Source of the DNA: Tremella fuciformis
Taxonomy: Eukaryota; Basidiomycota; Tremellomycetes; Tremellales; Tremellaceae
Assembly: GCA_032768795.1 (NCBI GenBank)
Contig: CP136490.1
Span: 2,480,001-2,544,000, forward strand
Direction of reading: 5' to 3'
Length of the DNA stretch: 64,000 bases
Shown in pieces: positions 1 through 9,677 of this stretch; positions within the stretch are counted from its first letter, which is position 1; every line of letters begins with the position of its first letter. The notes under the pieces are model-generated. The model did not search any database, was not told where the DNA came from, and saw nothing but the letters and a program-made list of their open reading frames with translations. The position numbers were made by a program, and so were the translations under genes.

Positions 1-253
1 GGCCTTCGTGCCCCAGCCTCCGACACGTCTGTGCGGTCGAGTCACCATTGAAGAGGAACCCTTGACACACTACAGCGATTCCTACCATCATGCAAGGATT
101 CTCGTCAACCTTTGATCTTTGAGACGTCAGCCTGGACTTATTCAAGCCCAGCCCGCCTGGTGCCATGCGAAGGATGAGCATAAATAACCTCGCATCGCAG
201 CCATCAACCTCGAGGCTGCGATTCTCTCGGCTCAGCTTGGGTATTGGCACAGC

Positions 254-1198
254 ATGTCCGACTTACCGTATTACCGTCGGAGCAATCAGCCAGGAGGTCC
301 AAGCAACCCCAGTGGACAGAAAGATGCAGGGTCTTCTGCCGCCAGGACTCAAGACTACAACACGAGCTCCGCAACCCGGCAGCCAACCATTATTGGCGGG
401 TACAGACCTCCGGGCCAAAACACCCATGAGGGTCAAGCCGAACGCGCCACTTCGTTCATTCCTAAGGATGCAGAGCCCTGGAGTCCAAGCATGATGACGT
501 CGAATTGGACTCCTAGATCAAACCCCACGATCAGCCCAAAAGCAAGCCAAATGACGTTTCCAAGGAAGCGGCCACCGCCAAAGCACTTGGATATCTCCCG
601 AACACAGGGCGGCTTTGAATCCGCCGAGGAGAACGTTACCACCACTGAGGAGACCGTCACGCCTCCGATCGATTCACAACAGCCCAGTCTTACGACGCCC
701 TCTATACCTCCTCAAGAGACGCAACCGCTTGAAACAGAGCTCGATCCGCTGGCGGCGGTGTTGCCCGACTTGCCTGATCTGAGCTTTTTAACGAACGATT
801 TGCCAAGGATACCCATCCATGATATACAGAAGAGGGCTACCTGGTATGTGCGCGTAAGTGACCTTGAAGCCGCCGTCAGACACGCATACATCTTCGGCGA
901 GTCTCGCGGACGAGATGCAACGTTAAAGGCAATGTGGGATATGGGTCTTTCCACTGGCATGCACGGTTGGAATCAAGCAGAGGAAGATGTTGGTACGACA
1001 GACTCGTCGGCCACTGCGGTCTCGAATGCGGAGCAGATGCCCGTCCCTTCATACTCTGCTACCTCTTCAGAATCCCAGCCTCCTGCCCAGAGCCTACCTG
1101 ACCAGACCCATTGGGGTTACCAGCAAGGCTCCGCTTATACAGACCAGCAGTATACAGGTGTCCATGGTAATCAGGGGTCTGCCGGTCAATATCGGTAG
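254..1198 (+). CDS. Orphan Pro/Ser/Gln-rich protein, array member 1
   Basis: This is an uninterrupted frame of 314 residues. I recognise no named family. Most of the protein is low-complexity Pro/Ser/Thr/Gln, with no signal peptide or membrane segment. Residues about 183-228 contain one structured stretch (W-Y-V-R-V-S-D-L-E-A-A-V-R-H-A-Y...G). It loosely resembles the helical half of a 40-residue module that is clearer in the downstream genes, so I treat this as the most divergent member of the tandem array. The ATG follows CAGC, and AGC also precedes the ATG in several other members. The LWGGGQNA tail of members 2, 4 and 5 is absent. Expression and function are unknown. It is most likely a real gene, because the frame stays open and the module region is retained. 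Confidence 0.6.
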   Translation: MSDLPYYRRSNQPGGPSNPSGQKDAGSSAARTQDYNTSSATRQPTIIGGYRPPGQNTHEGQAERATSFIPKDAEPWSPSMMTSNWTPRSNPTISPKASQMTFPRKRPPPKHLDISRTQGGFESAEENVTTTEETVTPPIDSQQPSLTTPSIPPQETQPLETELDPLAAVLPDLPDLSFLTNDLPRIPIHDIQKRATWYVRVSDLEAAVRHAYIFGESRGRDATLKAMWDMGLSTGMHGWNQAEEDVGTTDSSATAVSNAEQMPVPSYSATSSESQPPAQSLPDQTHWGYQQGSAYTDQQYTGVHGNQGSAGQYR

Positions 1199-2021
1199 GA
1201 ATCTTCTGTCCCGCAGTGGTCAATGATTTGGTTTTCTATTCCCAAGGTCTGATCTGCCTTATAGTTGTCGTCAAGGGTCCATAGAGAAATCGGATTGTGT
1301 TCGGCCTCGCGGTCTTGTTTTACGGGCGCCGAGTGCTTTGTTATGGCCCAACTACACGCGAGACTCGATTGTATGCAGGAATATGTTGCAACGAGATCCC
1401 CCGTATCTCGCTGCATCTGACAGAACTGTCCGTGCGTAACATCATTAGAGAGCATTGATTGGCCTATTTCTCGTGCTACGAGTGCCGCCGCAAAATGATC
1501 TTTGCTCATCGCGATGTTACCGGGGATCATCTAACCCTGCGGGCAAAAGCAACTCCCAGCTACACAAGCTCGTGACAGAATACTGGGCCAAAATGCTGGC
1601 CGTACTCCAGGTTGCATTAGTTCACCTCCCTATGTGTCCTAGAAGATTTACGATCGTCTCACACCGCCTCAGCGTTCTCGCAAGGGGCACTTTTGCCACG
1701 GTGGCAGTGGAGAAAAGGCGCCATGAGTTTGTTTAGCCTCGAGAATGTGTGGAGCTGTTCTTCCCACCGTCGGAAGGCGAATGAGGCCCATCCAGGCCCT
1801 CCTTCTTTTGTAGGTCTTGTGCTGACGTGAGGACAGGCGCACGTAAAATCCCTTGTCCCCCAGCAGACTGTTTGACAATGCCTTCTGGGACACACCAACT
1901 ACGACGAAAGTCTACTCCAGCCCACGTTCGGGTTGAAGGAGACGTGGCCCTTTGACCGCTACATACGTTGCTTGGTATATTTCATACTGCTCGACTTGAT
2001 CCATCGCCTCGGCTGTAAGCA
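1199..2021. other. Intergenic, array members 1-2
   Basis: No convincing gene. The interval holds one copy of the short repeat TCCGTGCGT (about 1429-1437) that recurs between other array members, and the conserved upstream block at 1850-1890. Several short frames are open by chance. Confidence 0.5.
1850..1890 (+). promoter_or_regulatory. Conserved upstream block of array, copy 1
   Basis: About 41 bp of the form CCCTTGT..C....AACTGT.T..CA.TGCCTTC recur at 1850, 3689, 5627 and 7537, upstream of four array genes. Here it lies 131 bp before the ATG of member 2. It may be a promoter element or duplicated leader DNA. The sequence alone does not show its role. Confidence 0.55.
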
Positions 2022-2948
2022 ATGCAAGGTCAACCTTCAGACACACGATTTTTCACTCCGAGCACGAATCAAGCAAATCCTCAGGACTATGGTGCAGGCG
2101 GTCGGGGTACATCATCGTCATCACAGTCTGCTTGGTTAAGAGCCGACACGTTGGTTTGGCATACTTTGGCATTTCCTGTAACAGGCAGCAGGATACGCTT
2201 CTCGGACAATGGGGATATAACTTGGGAGTTGCCCGGGATTCATCTCAACCGGGCCCTCGACTGGGCGTATCTCCAAGGTGCTGCCGATTTGCAGGCACGA
2301 TTGACAGGGCAGCCCGTCACGTCGGTACGGCAGTCTTTCCCGGGCCCGTCAATGACAGGGATGGGTTCCACTCAGTTTCAGCATGGTGCGCCCGTCATGA
2401 CACATCCGCTAAGGCCAAACGAGCCAAGAGTTTACCCGGGTATGCCGGGCAGAAACGAGTCAGCGATGCCATCGAGCGCTGGGCGGCCCGTAGGGATGGA
2501 GACTCACATGGACGCCAACCAACGAGCCTCAGGATACACTGCTCCAGAACGGCCGATGCCCAACGACCCGCGAATGCAGGAACGGTTGGCTCAGGGATAT
2601 ACCCCAGGCTTACAATTCGCTCCTACACTCCCGCCTTCGGACGATGATGTACACGCAGAACACTATTCGACCGAGATGGAGGCATCTGACGGACGATCGC
2701 GTCAGTCAAGACAGACTAGGTCACCAAACGCGCAACATTCTCGTCCGCGCAGTGTCGATTCCGTTCTGTCGGAGAGGACGGCCAGCTCTCACCAGTCCTT
2801 AGTGTACCTGTATGGAGGGGATAATCCTGGGTTAGCATTGACAAGGCATAACATGCGAGTGCTGTGGGGCGGGGGCCAGAACGCGCCCTCAACCCCGTCC
2901 ATCACCCAGCGCACCAATCCGAATCCTGGCTCTCCCTGGTCTCCATAA
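2022..2948 (+). CDS. Orphan array member 2 with 40-residue module and LWGGGQNA tail
   Basis: Single frame of 308 residues from an ATG in the context AAGCA-ATG. Residues about 50-93 carry the array module: F-P-V-x-G, then S-D-N-G-D-I-T-W-E-L, then a helix L-x-x-A-L-D-W-A ending near Q-A-R-L. The middle is Pro/Ser/Met-rich linker. The last 65 residues are a conserved tail with R-S-V-D-S-V-L-S, L-V-Y-L-x-G-G-D, L-W-G-G-G-Q-N-A-P-S-T-P and a Pro/Ser end. Members 4 and 5 share both ends, so selection or recent duplication is evident at the protein level. I see no signal peptide, membrane segment or known catalytic motif. Nuclear or cytosolic scaffold roles would be guesses. Confidence 0.75.
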   Translation: MQGQPSDTRFFTPSTNQANPQDYGAGGRGTSSSSQSAWLRADTLVWHTLAFPVTGSRIRFSDNGDITWELPGIHLNRALDWAYLQGAADLQARLTGQPVTSVRQSFPGPSMTGMGSTQFQHGAPVMTHPLRPNEPRVYPGMPGRNESAMPSSAGRPVGMETHMDANQRASGYTAPERPMPNDPRMQERLAQGYTPGLQFAPTLPPSDDDVHAEHYSTEMEASDGRSRQSRQTRSPNAQHSRPRSVDSVLSERTASSHQSLVYLYGGDNPGLALTRHNMRVLWGGGQNAPSTPSITQRTNPNPGSPWSP

Positions 2949-3914
2949 GAAGCGGCAGGTGAGGATAACGGTCAAAGTTGCTGTCGCGCTGAGCGACCCG
3001 GCATCTCTATCTGAGGTGAGGTCATGCGGATCGTACATACTCCCTTAACTGTTCGTGCTGTATACAGCCGCTCGCAATGCTTGATGTATGTGCATGTTGC
3101 CACGGTTGATAGCGTGAAACAGCAATACCACATGCGATGACCCCAGTCCGTGCGTGACGTGGACGTTCCCGTGAGGGCTGCAAGCGGCATCGTAAGGGGT
3201 TCCCCCGCATAGGTATTTTGAGAGCATTGCTTGTCCTTCTCTCACGTACCATCGAGCCAAGGTCGAGCCGTGGGTACTTGTATGTCAGGTGTCACGATAC
3301 ACCCCTTGATCCGCCTCCTTCAGGCGTGTGACTGCACCCGTGTCCTCAGTTATAATGTGGGGCATGCAGGACTCGAACAGTAATCTAAAACCACCCTGCT
3401 ACACATCGCCGTCCGGCGAGGCTTCCAAGGAATTTAAGGGATGGTGGGCTCAGCCCCACGGTTTCACCACCACTCCCACACCTTTTCTGGCGCTGAGGCC
3501 CGAAAAAAGCGTCACGCCCACAGCTGCTCCCCCTACATCGAGGCATGGCCGAGCGCCCTCGCGAGAACAGTCAACAGCCTTTGGAGCCATTCGTCCCAAT
3601 GTGAGTCGGCCAAGAGGCTACGAGACCAGTCCAGCCCGTTCTTCCATTCTGCGTCTCGCCCCGAATTGAAGGTCTCCGCACCCAAGCTCCCTTGTTCTCC
3701 ATGCAAACTGTCTAACAATGCCTTCCTAAAATCGACTGGGCTTTAGGCCTGTGTCTTCCTCAGCCACTTTCCCACCGAATCGACGCTATCTGGCACTTCC
3801 GTTTTGGAGAGACCAAACTCTGCTGAACCCATCTCTGCTTCTCACCTTCACACCACTTGCTGTAATCCTCCCAGAAGGAGATCTGAGCATCTAAGACATA
3901 TTCTCACTTCGAGC
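2949..3914. other. Intergenic, array members 2-3
   Basis: Contains the TCCGTGCGTGAC repeat (about 3147) and upstream block copy 2 (3689-3731). Frames here are short. An upstream in-frame ATG at 3804 for the next gene is judged to be leader sequence. Confidence 0.5.
3689..3731 (+). promoter_or_regulatory. Conserved upstream block of array, copy 2
   Basis: Reads CCCTTGTTCTCC, then AAACTGTCTAACAATGCC and TTCC, matching the other three copies. It lies 183 bp before the chosen ATG at 3915. Confidence 0.55.
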
Positions 3915-4655
3915 ATGAGCGAAGAGCGTCTCTCTAATTCCGAGGCGAGCATCAGTCGTAAGAGAATCTCACCTGGCCAGCCGACCGACTGGAAGCGATT
4001 CCCCCCGTTCAACTGGAAAGGAGAAAAATGTCCTGTCGGAGGATGGCTGCGCACGGGACGAAATGGACACACTACCTGGCAACTCACCTCGCGGGACCTC
4101 CGACAGCTCGTTCTATGGGCCAAGAGCCTGGGCCCAAAAGCGAGGCTACCCCAATCGCCGAGTACGGCCGGCCACAATGCGCAGCCCTACCATATCGTCG
4201 AACAGCCCTCCTTGCGCCTCTTGATGTCAGGAATAGACGAGCCTCAGCCTAGAACACACGCGGTGACGAGAAGTACACCATGCGGACCGCAATCAGGTTG
4301 GATACCTTTCTACTCAATGACTTGTGAAGATGTGCAATATTTTGTGTCCGGATGGCAGCGGCCCGAAGTCGACGGAACTATGACTTTTCAATTGAACACG
4401 CAACAGCTGAACCAGGCCATGGAACAAGCTTGGTTTGATGGGGCTGCAAAAGCCCAGTCGCAAGTTGCCGCTGCCGAACACTCCGAGGAAGGCAAGAAAG
4501 CTTCGGGAGGTTGGGAAGATGATACGAAGATCGGCCCACACGCACCACCGCCTGATGTTGCTTCGGGTAGCTACGACGGTGGTCGTGACACCAGCCTGGA
4601 GTATAGCCTTACAGGCCCGTTTCCACCTTCCCAGATTTCCTCAGGTCACCAGTGA
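3915..4655 (+). CDS. Orphan array member 3 with two copies of the module
   Basis: 246 residues from the ATG at 3915. I chose this start over the in-frame ATG at 3804 because the context ACTTCGAGC-ATG is nearly identical to that of members 4 and 5. The protein holds the array module twice. Copy one is at residues about 39-77 (P-V-G-G-W, N-G-H-T-T-W-Q-L, L-x-x-L-V-L-W-A). Copy two is at about 141-184 (F-V-S-G-W, D-G-T-M-T-F-Q-L, L-N-Q-A-M-E-Q-A-W). The module is therefore an independent unit that can duplicate inside a protein. The C-terminal LWGGGQNA tail of neighbours is missing and the last 60 residues are low complexity. No known family recognised. Confidence 0.7.
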   Translation: MSEERLSNSEASISRKRISPGQPTDWKRFPPFNWKGEKCPVGGWLRTGRNGHTTWQLTSRDLRQLVLWAKSLGPKARLPQSPSTAGHNAQPYHIVEQPSLRLLMSGIDEPQPRTHAVTRSTPCGPQSGWIPFYSMTCEDVQYFVSGWQRPEVDGTMTFQLNTQQLNQAMEQAWFDGAAKAQSQVAAAEHSEEGKKASGGWEDDTKIGPHAPPPDVASGSYDGGRDTSLEYSLTGPFPPSQISSGHQ

Positions 4656-5816
4656 GTCGATCCTAGCAGAGGTTCGACCAGACCGGCCTTGCAGGTGAGC
4701 AACCCCTCAAAGCGGCAAACTCTATATCACAAGGACTAGACTCATGGGTTCTTCCACTCAAAGACACTGCAGATGAACGCCCACCAGGCGTTGTCGTCAC
4801 CCCAACTATGAGCCCACCTGCCTTCTCTCACCTTTTGTGTGAAGTATTGCCTTCACTTCTTGTTTGGAGTTTGGTCTGTATACAGCTAATAAACCCGTCA
4901 TGCATTGCCCAAGTGAGCGCTTACCTTATGTCCTTGTGACAACGCGGCACTGACATGACATCGCGCGCGTAAAGTTCTTCAGGCGATTGGCAGTACTGGC
5001 TTAGGATCCTCCACTGAATGACGAAAAGGCTAACACTGAGTTGCCTACGAGTCACAGCAGCAAAAGCTTCTCCCTATTGCTTCGCTCTCTCATCCCGAAG
5101 CACCATAAATACCGGGAGACAAAGCTTATGGCAGACATGCCGCCATCTGGCCTCCATTAGTTTCATCGAGAAACATACATACATGACCCGACTACTTGCT
5201 GATTCCCTGAGAGATGCTCAGACATCACCGTTAGCCTTCCTGACAGAAATGTCCGTGCGTGACAAAATCAGCCGCGACGAGTGCGCTCAAGAAATGATAC
5301 CGAGATTCGAGAATCATCTCACCTAGTAAGACAGACAACACATACTACATAAGCGTAAGAGGCGCTCCCAGCCACGTATGTCTGCGAAGAATAATGAGCC
5401 AACTTGTCGGTCATCGGCCACTCTTCGCGAGTTTGTGTTCTGATAAGCTGCCAATCTGGGTTTCCGTGACGCTCAAGGATCGATTTTGCCGTCAAAACTC
5501 TTATGAAACGTCAGAGGATACATACCCCTAACAGCTTTGCGTTTGTGTGGAGCAGGAGAGACCAGCTTTGAAACGACAGTCCAGACAGGGGTCACGCCAC
5601 GAGTTGAAGGCCCACTCACATAAGCTCCCTTGTTCCACGGGCAAACTGTCTGACAAGGCCTTCCCGGAATCTGCTTACTGTGAGCAGTCATAACTGCCGC
5701 CTTGCTGCGAGGATAGTCGAGGCCATCTTGCTGCTTCAAGCTGGGCGTCCAAAAATCGACATCGTAATTTTCTTCGTCTCCGTGAGCCTCAGACAAACAT
5801 ATTTCCGACTTCTAGC
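4656..5816. other. Intergenic, array members 3-4
   Basis: No supported gene. A 102-codon plus-strand frame at 5018-5326 overlaps the TCCGTGCGTGAC repeat (about 5252), which is intergenic in the other array units, so I do not call it. Upstream block copy 3 lies at 5627-5670. Confidence 0.5.
5627..5670 (+). promoter_or_regulatory. Conserved upstream block of array, copy 3
   Basis: CTCCCTTGTTCCACGG, then GCAAACTGTCTGACAAGG and CCTTCCCGGAAT, 147 bp before the ATG of member 4. Confidence 0.55.
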
Positions 5817-6839
5817 ATGGATCAAGGAGACCTCTTTGCGTCAAGCGCGGACGGCAGTGGTACAAGTTACTCAACAAAATCTGGCTTACCACCTTTTCAC
5901 ACGCTGCGCTTAGAAGATGGTGCATTTCCTGTGACAGGAAGGTTGAAGACCTCGGACAATGGGGACACCATATCTCGGGAGCTGTCGGACGATGACTGCC
6001 AATCCGCCATTGAGTGCGCTCAGCTTTCACGCCCTACTCAATGGCAGCGCCAATCGACAGATTATCATACCCATGAGCACCCGCTCGGGACAGTGAGCCA
6101 GCAGCCGCCGGTCCGCTCGTCCTACACAGTGGACGCGTCAATCCAGACCCAGCTTCGTGCCCCAGTCATGCCAGCGCTTTCCACCGGCCCCCGGCACATG
6201 CGGCGCGGGGATGAGTTGTCGATGCCATCGAGCGCTGGAAGGCTCATCAGCACAAAATCTCATACTATTTACCCGAGACTCGAGGATGACATTCCAGCAG
6301 CGCCATCTCAGCTTAGTGGCTTTCCCATGCTACCGCTCTCAAGGCAACAAGACTCTAGAAACCTCCAATCCAGTCGGTCAGGCATGCCATTAAGGGCTGG
6401 GCCGCCCTTCACCATGCTCGCTCAAGAGGACGACGACCCCAGCTTCGGTGGGTATTTTCATTCAAGCGTGCCGGTCCCCAAGAATGAGGACATGATGGAC
6501 TGGACAGAGACCGCATCATTTCAATCCCCTCGAAATTACCGCCCTAGGGTCACTGACATCGGGCACTATGCGAATGAAGCGGACCCAAACAAGGGGCACC
6601 TGCATTGGCCAACACGACCTACAATCGCAGGCCAAGGTCGTCGAGGTAGCCTCAATTCAATGCTTTCGAAGGTGACAGCCAGTTCCGGGCAATCACTTGT
6701 GAATCTGATCGATGGTGCAGGGTTCGCATTGACCAAAGAACATCTGCGCCAGTTGTGGGGAGGGGGTCAGAACGCGTCCTCGACCCCAACCACTACCCCG
6801 CGTACCAACCTGACCTCCGGCGCGTCCCTGTCGCCCTGA
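5817..6839 (+). CDS. Orphan array member 4 with LWGGGQNA tail
   Basis: Single frame of 340 residues. It is a clear paralogue of member 2. The module at residues about 36-78 retains F-P-V-T-G and S-D-N-G-D, but its helix is degenerate (A-I-E-C-A instead of A-L-D-W-A). The C-terminal 65 residues keep R-R-G-S-L-N-S-M-L-S, Q-S-L-V-N-L and L-W-G-G-G-Q-N-A-S-S-T-P. The linker is Ser/Pro/Met-rich. R-R-G-S in the tail would suit a basophilic kinase, but this is only a motif. The start context ACTTCTAGC-ATG matches members 3 and 5. Weak module conservation with strong tail conservation suggests the two ends evolve under different constraints. Confidence 0.72.
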   Translation: MDQGDLFASSADGSGTSYSTKSGLPPFHTLRLEDGAFPVTGRLKTSDNGDTISRELSDDDCQSAIECAQLSRPTQWQRQSTDYHTHEHPLGTVSQQPPVRSSYTVDASIQTQLRAPVMPALSTGPRHMRRGDELSMPSSAGRLISTKSHTIYPRLEDDIPAAPSQLSGFPMLPLSRQQDSRNLQSSRSGMPLRAGPPFTMLAQEDDDPSFGGYFHSSVPVPKNEDMMDWTETASFQSPRNYRPRVTDIGHYANEADPNKGHLHWPTRPTIAGQGRRGSLNSMLSKVTASSGQSLVNLIDGAGFALTKEHLRQLWGGGQNASSTPTTTPRTNLTSGASLSP

Positions 6840-7734
6840 GATACTTATAGATCAACCCAACATCTCACCCGAGGTAACGCAGATTGTGCATATTTAGACT
6901 CAGGTTACCTTGCTCTATGCAGCTTTTGACGATGTTTATTGGATTTGTGTCCCATCAAGCTCGACAGTATGAATCGGCGGAACGGCATGCAACTTTGCCG
7001 ATCCGTGCGTGAGGTTGACGGTTTTGGCACGATACCGACGGAGGGTACTGGACAGCACCGCACAGATCCCTCAGGACATTTTTAGGGAGTAGTCAAAAAT
7101 TCTCGGCATCCAAAAAAGGGTGCTCGCATGGCAATGTCACAATTCAGTTCAGCGAGAGCTGACCGCACTGACCCTAAGAAGGATTAAGGTGGTTGCATCG
7201 CGCGATGAGGCAGGCAAATGATTCATATCGCAGTCGCAATGCGCAGAGACTCCTTACGGGCGAAAGACATTTCCGGCTAGGCGAGATCTTGAAAGAAGTC
7301 TGAGCCAAAACCCTCACCAAACTCCATTTCGAGTACTTCATCATCTATGTCCGTCTCGCACGCCGTCACAATTAGGGCATATCTTCACGAATACCGTAGG
7401 AAGAGACGTCATAGGACCTTTATTCGGCCTGACGTACATGTGGAGCCGCTGATCCCAGCTCTAGAAGACGAATGAGGTCCAGACCCTCCTTCTTTTGTGG
7501 GTCTCGCGCTGACCAGAAGTCCTAAGCGCAATACCCCCCTTGTTCCCCTAGGGAACTGTCTTGCATTGCCTTCCTGGATTCAGCCAAGTCAGTCTTCTGC
7601 AACCACCTTTCGGATTGGGAAGTCGAGACTTTCTGGCCGTTCCGTCCTGTACAGGGACTATGCTTCTCAAGTTCCCGCATTGCCTGTCGGCTTTGTAAGG
7701 TTGACTTTCAGACATACACTGATTCATTTCGAGC
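6840..7734. other. Intergenic, array members 4-5
   Basis: Contains the TCCGTGCGTGA repeat (about 7003) and upstream block copy 4. The segment around 7467-7510 (ATGAGGTCC...CCTCCTTCTTTTGT.GGTCT) is also near-identical to 1775-1815 upstream of member 2, so the duplicated unit includes non-coding DNA. Confidence 0.55.
7537..7579 (+). promoter_or_regulatory. Conserved upstream block of array, copy 4
   Basis: CCCTTGTTCCCCTAGGG, then AACTGTCTTGCATTGCC and TTCCTGGAT, 155 bp before the ATG of member 5. Confidence 0.55.
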
Positions 7735-8720
7735 ATGAATCAAGGATATTTCCCTAACTCGAGTGCAGACGACAGAGGTACACGACCGTTCCCAAGGTCT
7801 GGTTGGCTTACATTCGGCTCATACCTTTCGAAGCAAGGACACGTCTATCCCGTGGAAGGCTCGGTGTTGATCTCAGAAAGTGGGAAGCCCACTACTGTTC
7901 AATTTGCACTTGAACAGTCGGGTCCCAAAAGTCATGGGACATTTCAGGGTGCAGTGGCCCTGAAATGTCCCATGACTTTTGGGACCCGACTGAAGAGCTT
8001 GAAATAGCCCTTCGATGGGCTATGTACTATGGGCGCCTGCAGGCACAGTCACAATCGTCCGGCATCAATGTCCACGATAGACAGCCGACCGAGTTTCAGC
8101 AGCCTTTCCCAAACTCATCGATGAGAGGCATCGGGCCCTCTCGTTCTCAGCATGATGTACGGGCCATGCCGCCGCCTTCAGGGACAAATGAGTCAACAGA
8201 CCCAACGTACACGGGGAACATATCAAGCGCTGGGTTGCTCCCCCGAATGGGCGCTCATAGAAATAACATCCTCAGAGCCTCAGGATACACCGCTCCCGGG
8301 GCTCCGACACCTGAGAGCGCGGACATGATGAATTGGACTAGTGAGGGACACCCCGCAAGCGCCGAAAACGCCCCAGGAATGATCCCGCCTTCGGTTGTCA
8401 ATGTAGAGGCCTATTTGAATAGCACAGGCCGCTATGACGAGCATTCCCCTTTGCCAACACCTGCAATACCTTGGATGGCACGTCGAAGTCGTCGGGGTAG
8501 TCTCGACTCCGTGCTTTCGGGATGGACGGGCGCTTCGGATCACTCTGCAGTCTATCTGACCGGTGGAAATGGTTCGGGGTTGGAGTTGACGAAACGAAAT
8601 CTGCAAATGTTGTGGGGAGGGGGCCAAAACGCGCCCTCAACCCCGTCCACGACCGACCGACATCTTTCGCCAGCGGGGGCGGTCCCCTCTCCCTCAAACC
8701 GCGAAGCGATATTGCCGTAG
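7735..8720 (+). CDS. Orphan array member 5, frame broken at a perfect hairpin
   Basis: The N-terminal frame (7735-8007) and the longer downstream frame (to 8720) are out of register and meet inside a 78-bp perfect hairpin. Upstream residues give Y-P-V-E-G and S-E-S-G-K-P-T-T-V. Downstream residues give L-E-I-A-L-R-W-A-M-Y-Y-G, the two halves of the array module. The tail has R-R-G-S-L-D-S-V-L-S and L-W-G-G-G-Q-N-A-P-S-T-P. Removing 7922-7995 as a GT-AG intron would rejoin the frame to 303 residues, close to the 308 of member 2. However, the donor (GTCCCA) is poor, so a recent template-switch lesion that makes this a pseudogene is equally possible. Start context TTTCGAGC-ATG is conserved in the array. 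Confidence 0.6.
7915..7992. repeat. Perfect 35-bp inverted repeat, 8-nt loop
   Basis: Left arm 7915-7949 and right arm 7958-7992 are exact reverse complements, separated by TGCAGTGG. The arms start CAGTCGGGTCCCAAAAG. It sits exactly where the frame of array member 5 breaks. Confidence 0.95.
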
Positions 8721-9677
8721 AGGGTACCGCCTCCCGGTGAGGGACAGATGAGGGCGCCGAGCACGCACTACCCTTCGTACAGCCCCCCGTTCCCATGACT
8801 GTGTCTCCTTTTATATATTTGCTATCTGTCATCGGCTCCTGATATGATTATGAAATTCTCCTCTTTGTATGTCCTGGACGCGTCTCCGGAAGACAAGGCT
8901 CTTCCGCTGCCTCTCACCGTGGACGCGAGCACACACTGGGGCACGGATCTGGTTGGGGGCTCGGATGGGCTTGTTTGTCTGATTGCGCGGGCTCGTTTGT
9001 GCGATTGCCGGTCTCGTCCATGTAGGCTCCGCTACTACAGAAATATGCTCCTTACCAGAGTCAACCAGTGTGGGACGTGATGCTCGTTCTTCCTTAATGT
9101 AGGCCGAGAATACAGTATACTGTGTGGGCCCCGTTTGAGCCTTGTCTCTTATCTCCTTCTTGAAATTCTGTACAGCAGCATAACTCGGGGAACGAGCACA
9201 ACGTTCATCCTCTGGCATGATCATGTGTCCCTTTTGGCCCGGCGGTAGCTGCAGCTACATGTCCTATTTGTTGAATATAGCATCGGTGAAAGTGCACATA
9301 AAAGCTCCTTGCAGCCAACATTCCCCAAACGCTCAAGTTGAAAGTCCGCTTGCTTTCCTTTGTAGCAAATGTCAGATTTCGAAGCAGTCCTTTGAAGTTG
9401 AGATCTCGCTGAGGCTGAGGATTTTCGCACAAGCGTATATATTGTCAGCTCTACCCGTCAAATCGCAGCTACTGTGCGATTGATCTGTAGCTCTTATTGG
9501 CGCCTCCGCCATTGTTGCACATCACGAGCGCAGTTTCTGAAAAAGAGCTGACTGCTGCAGCCACGGACCAGCGACTTTGATTTCCATTACAGAATCGTCA
9601 AGGGGGCCTGTTCGCCGAAACAACAGACAAGTCTTGTGCTGAATCCGCGAGGCAAGTAGCCCTTCCAAATCTTTGCT
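8721..9677. other. Intergenic, array members 5-6
   Basis: About 950 bp without a convincing gene. A 131-codon minus-strand frame (8829-9224) shows no family resemblance and no clear start context, so I leave it uncalled. Confidence 0.4.

Noticed and set aside
3804..3914. Upstream ATG for array member 3
   Set aside because: The ATG at 3915 shares its context (TTCGAGC-ATG) with other array members. The extra 37 residues are not conserved.
5018..5326. 102-codon plus-strand frame in the array
   Set aside because: Overlaps repeat DNA that is intergenic in the sister units, and the frame is not kept there.
8829..9224. 131-codon minus-strand frame
   Set aside because: No recognisable domain, no start context, no splice-linked neighbours.
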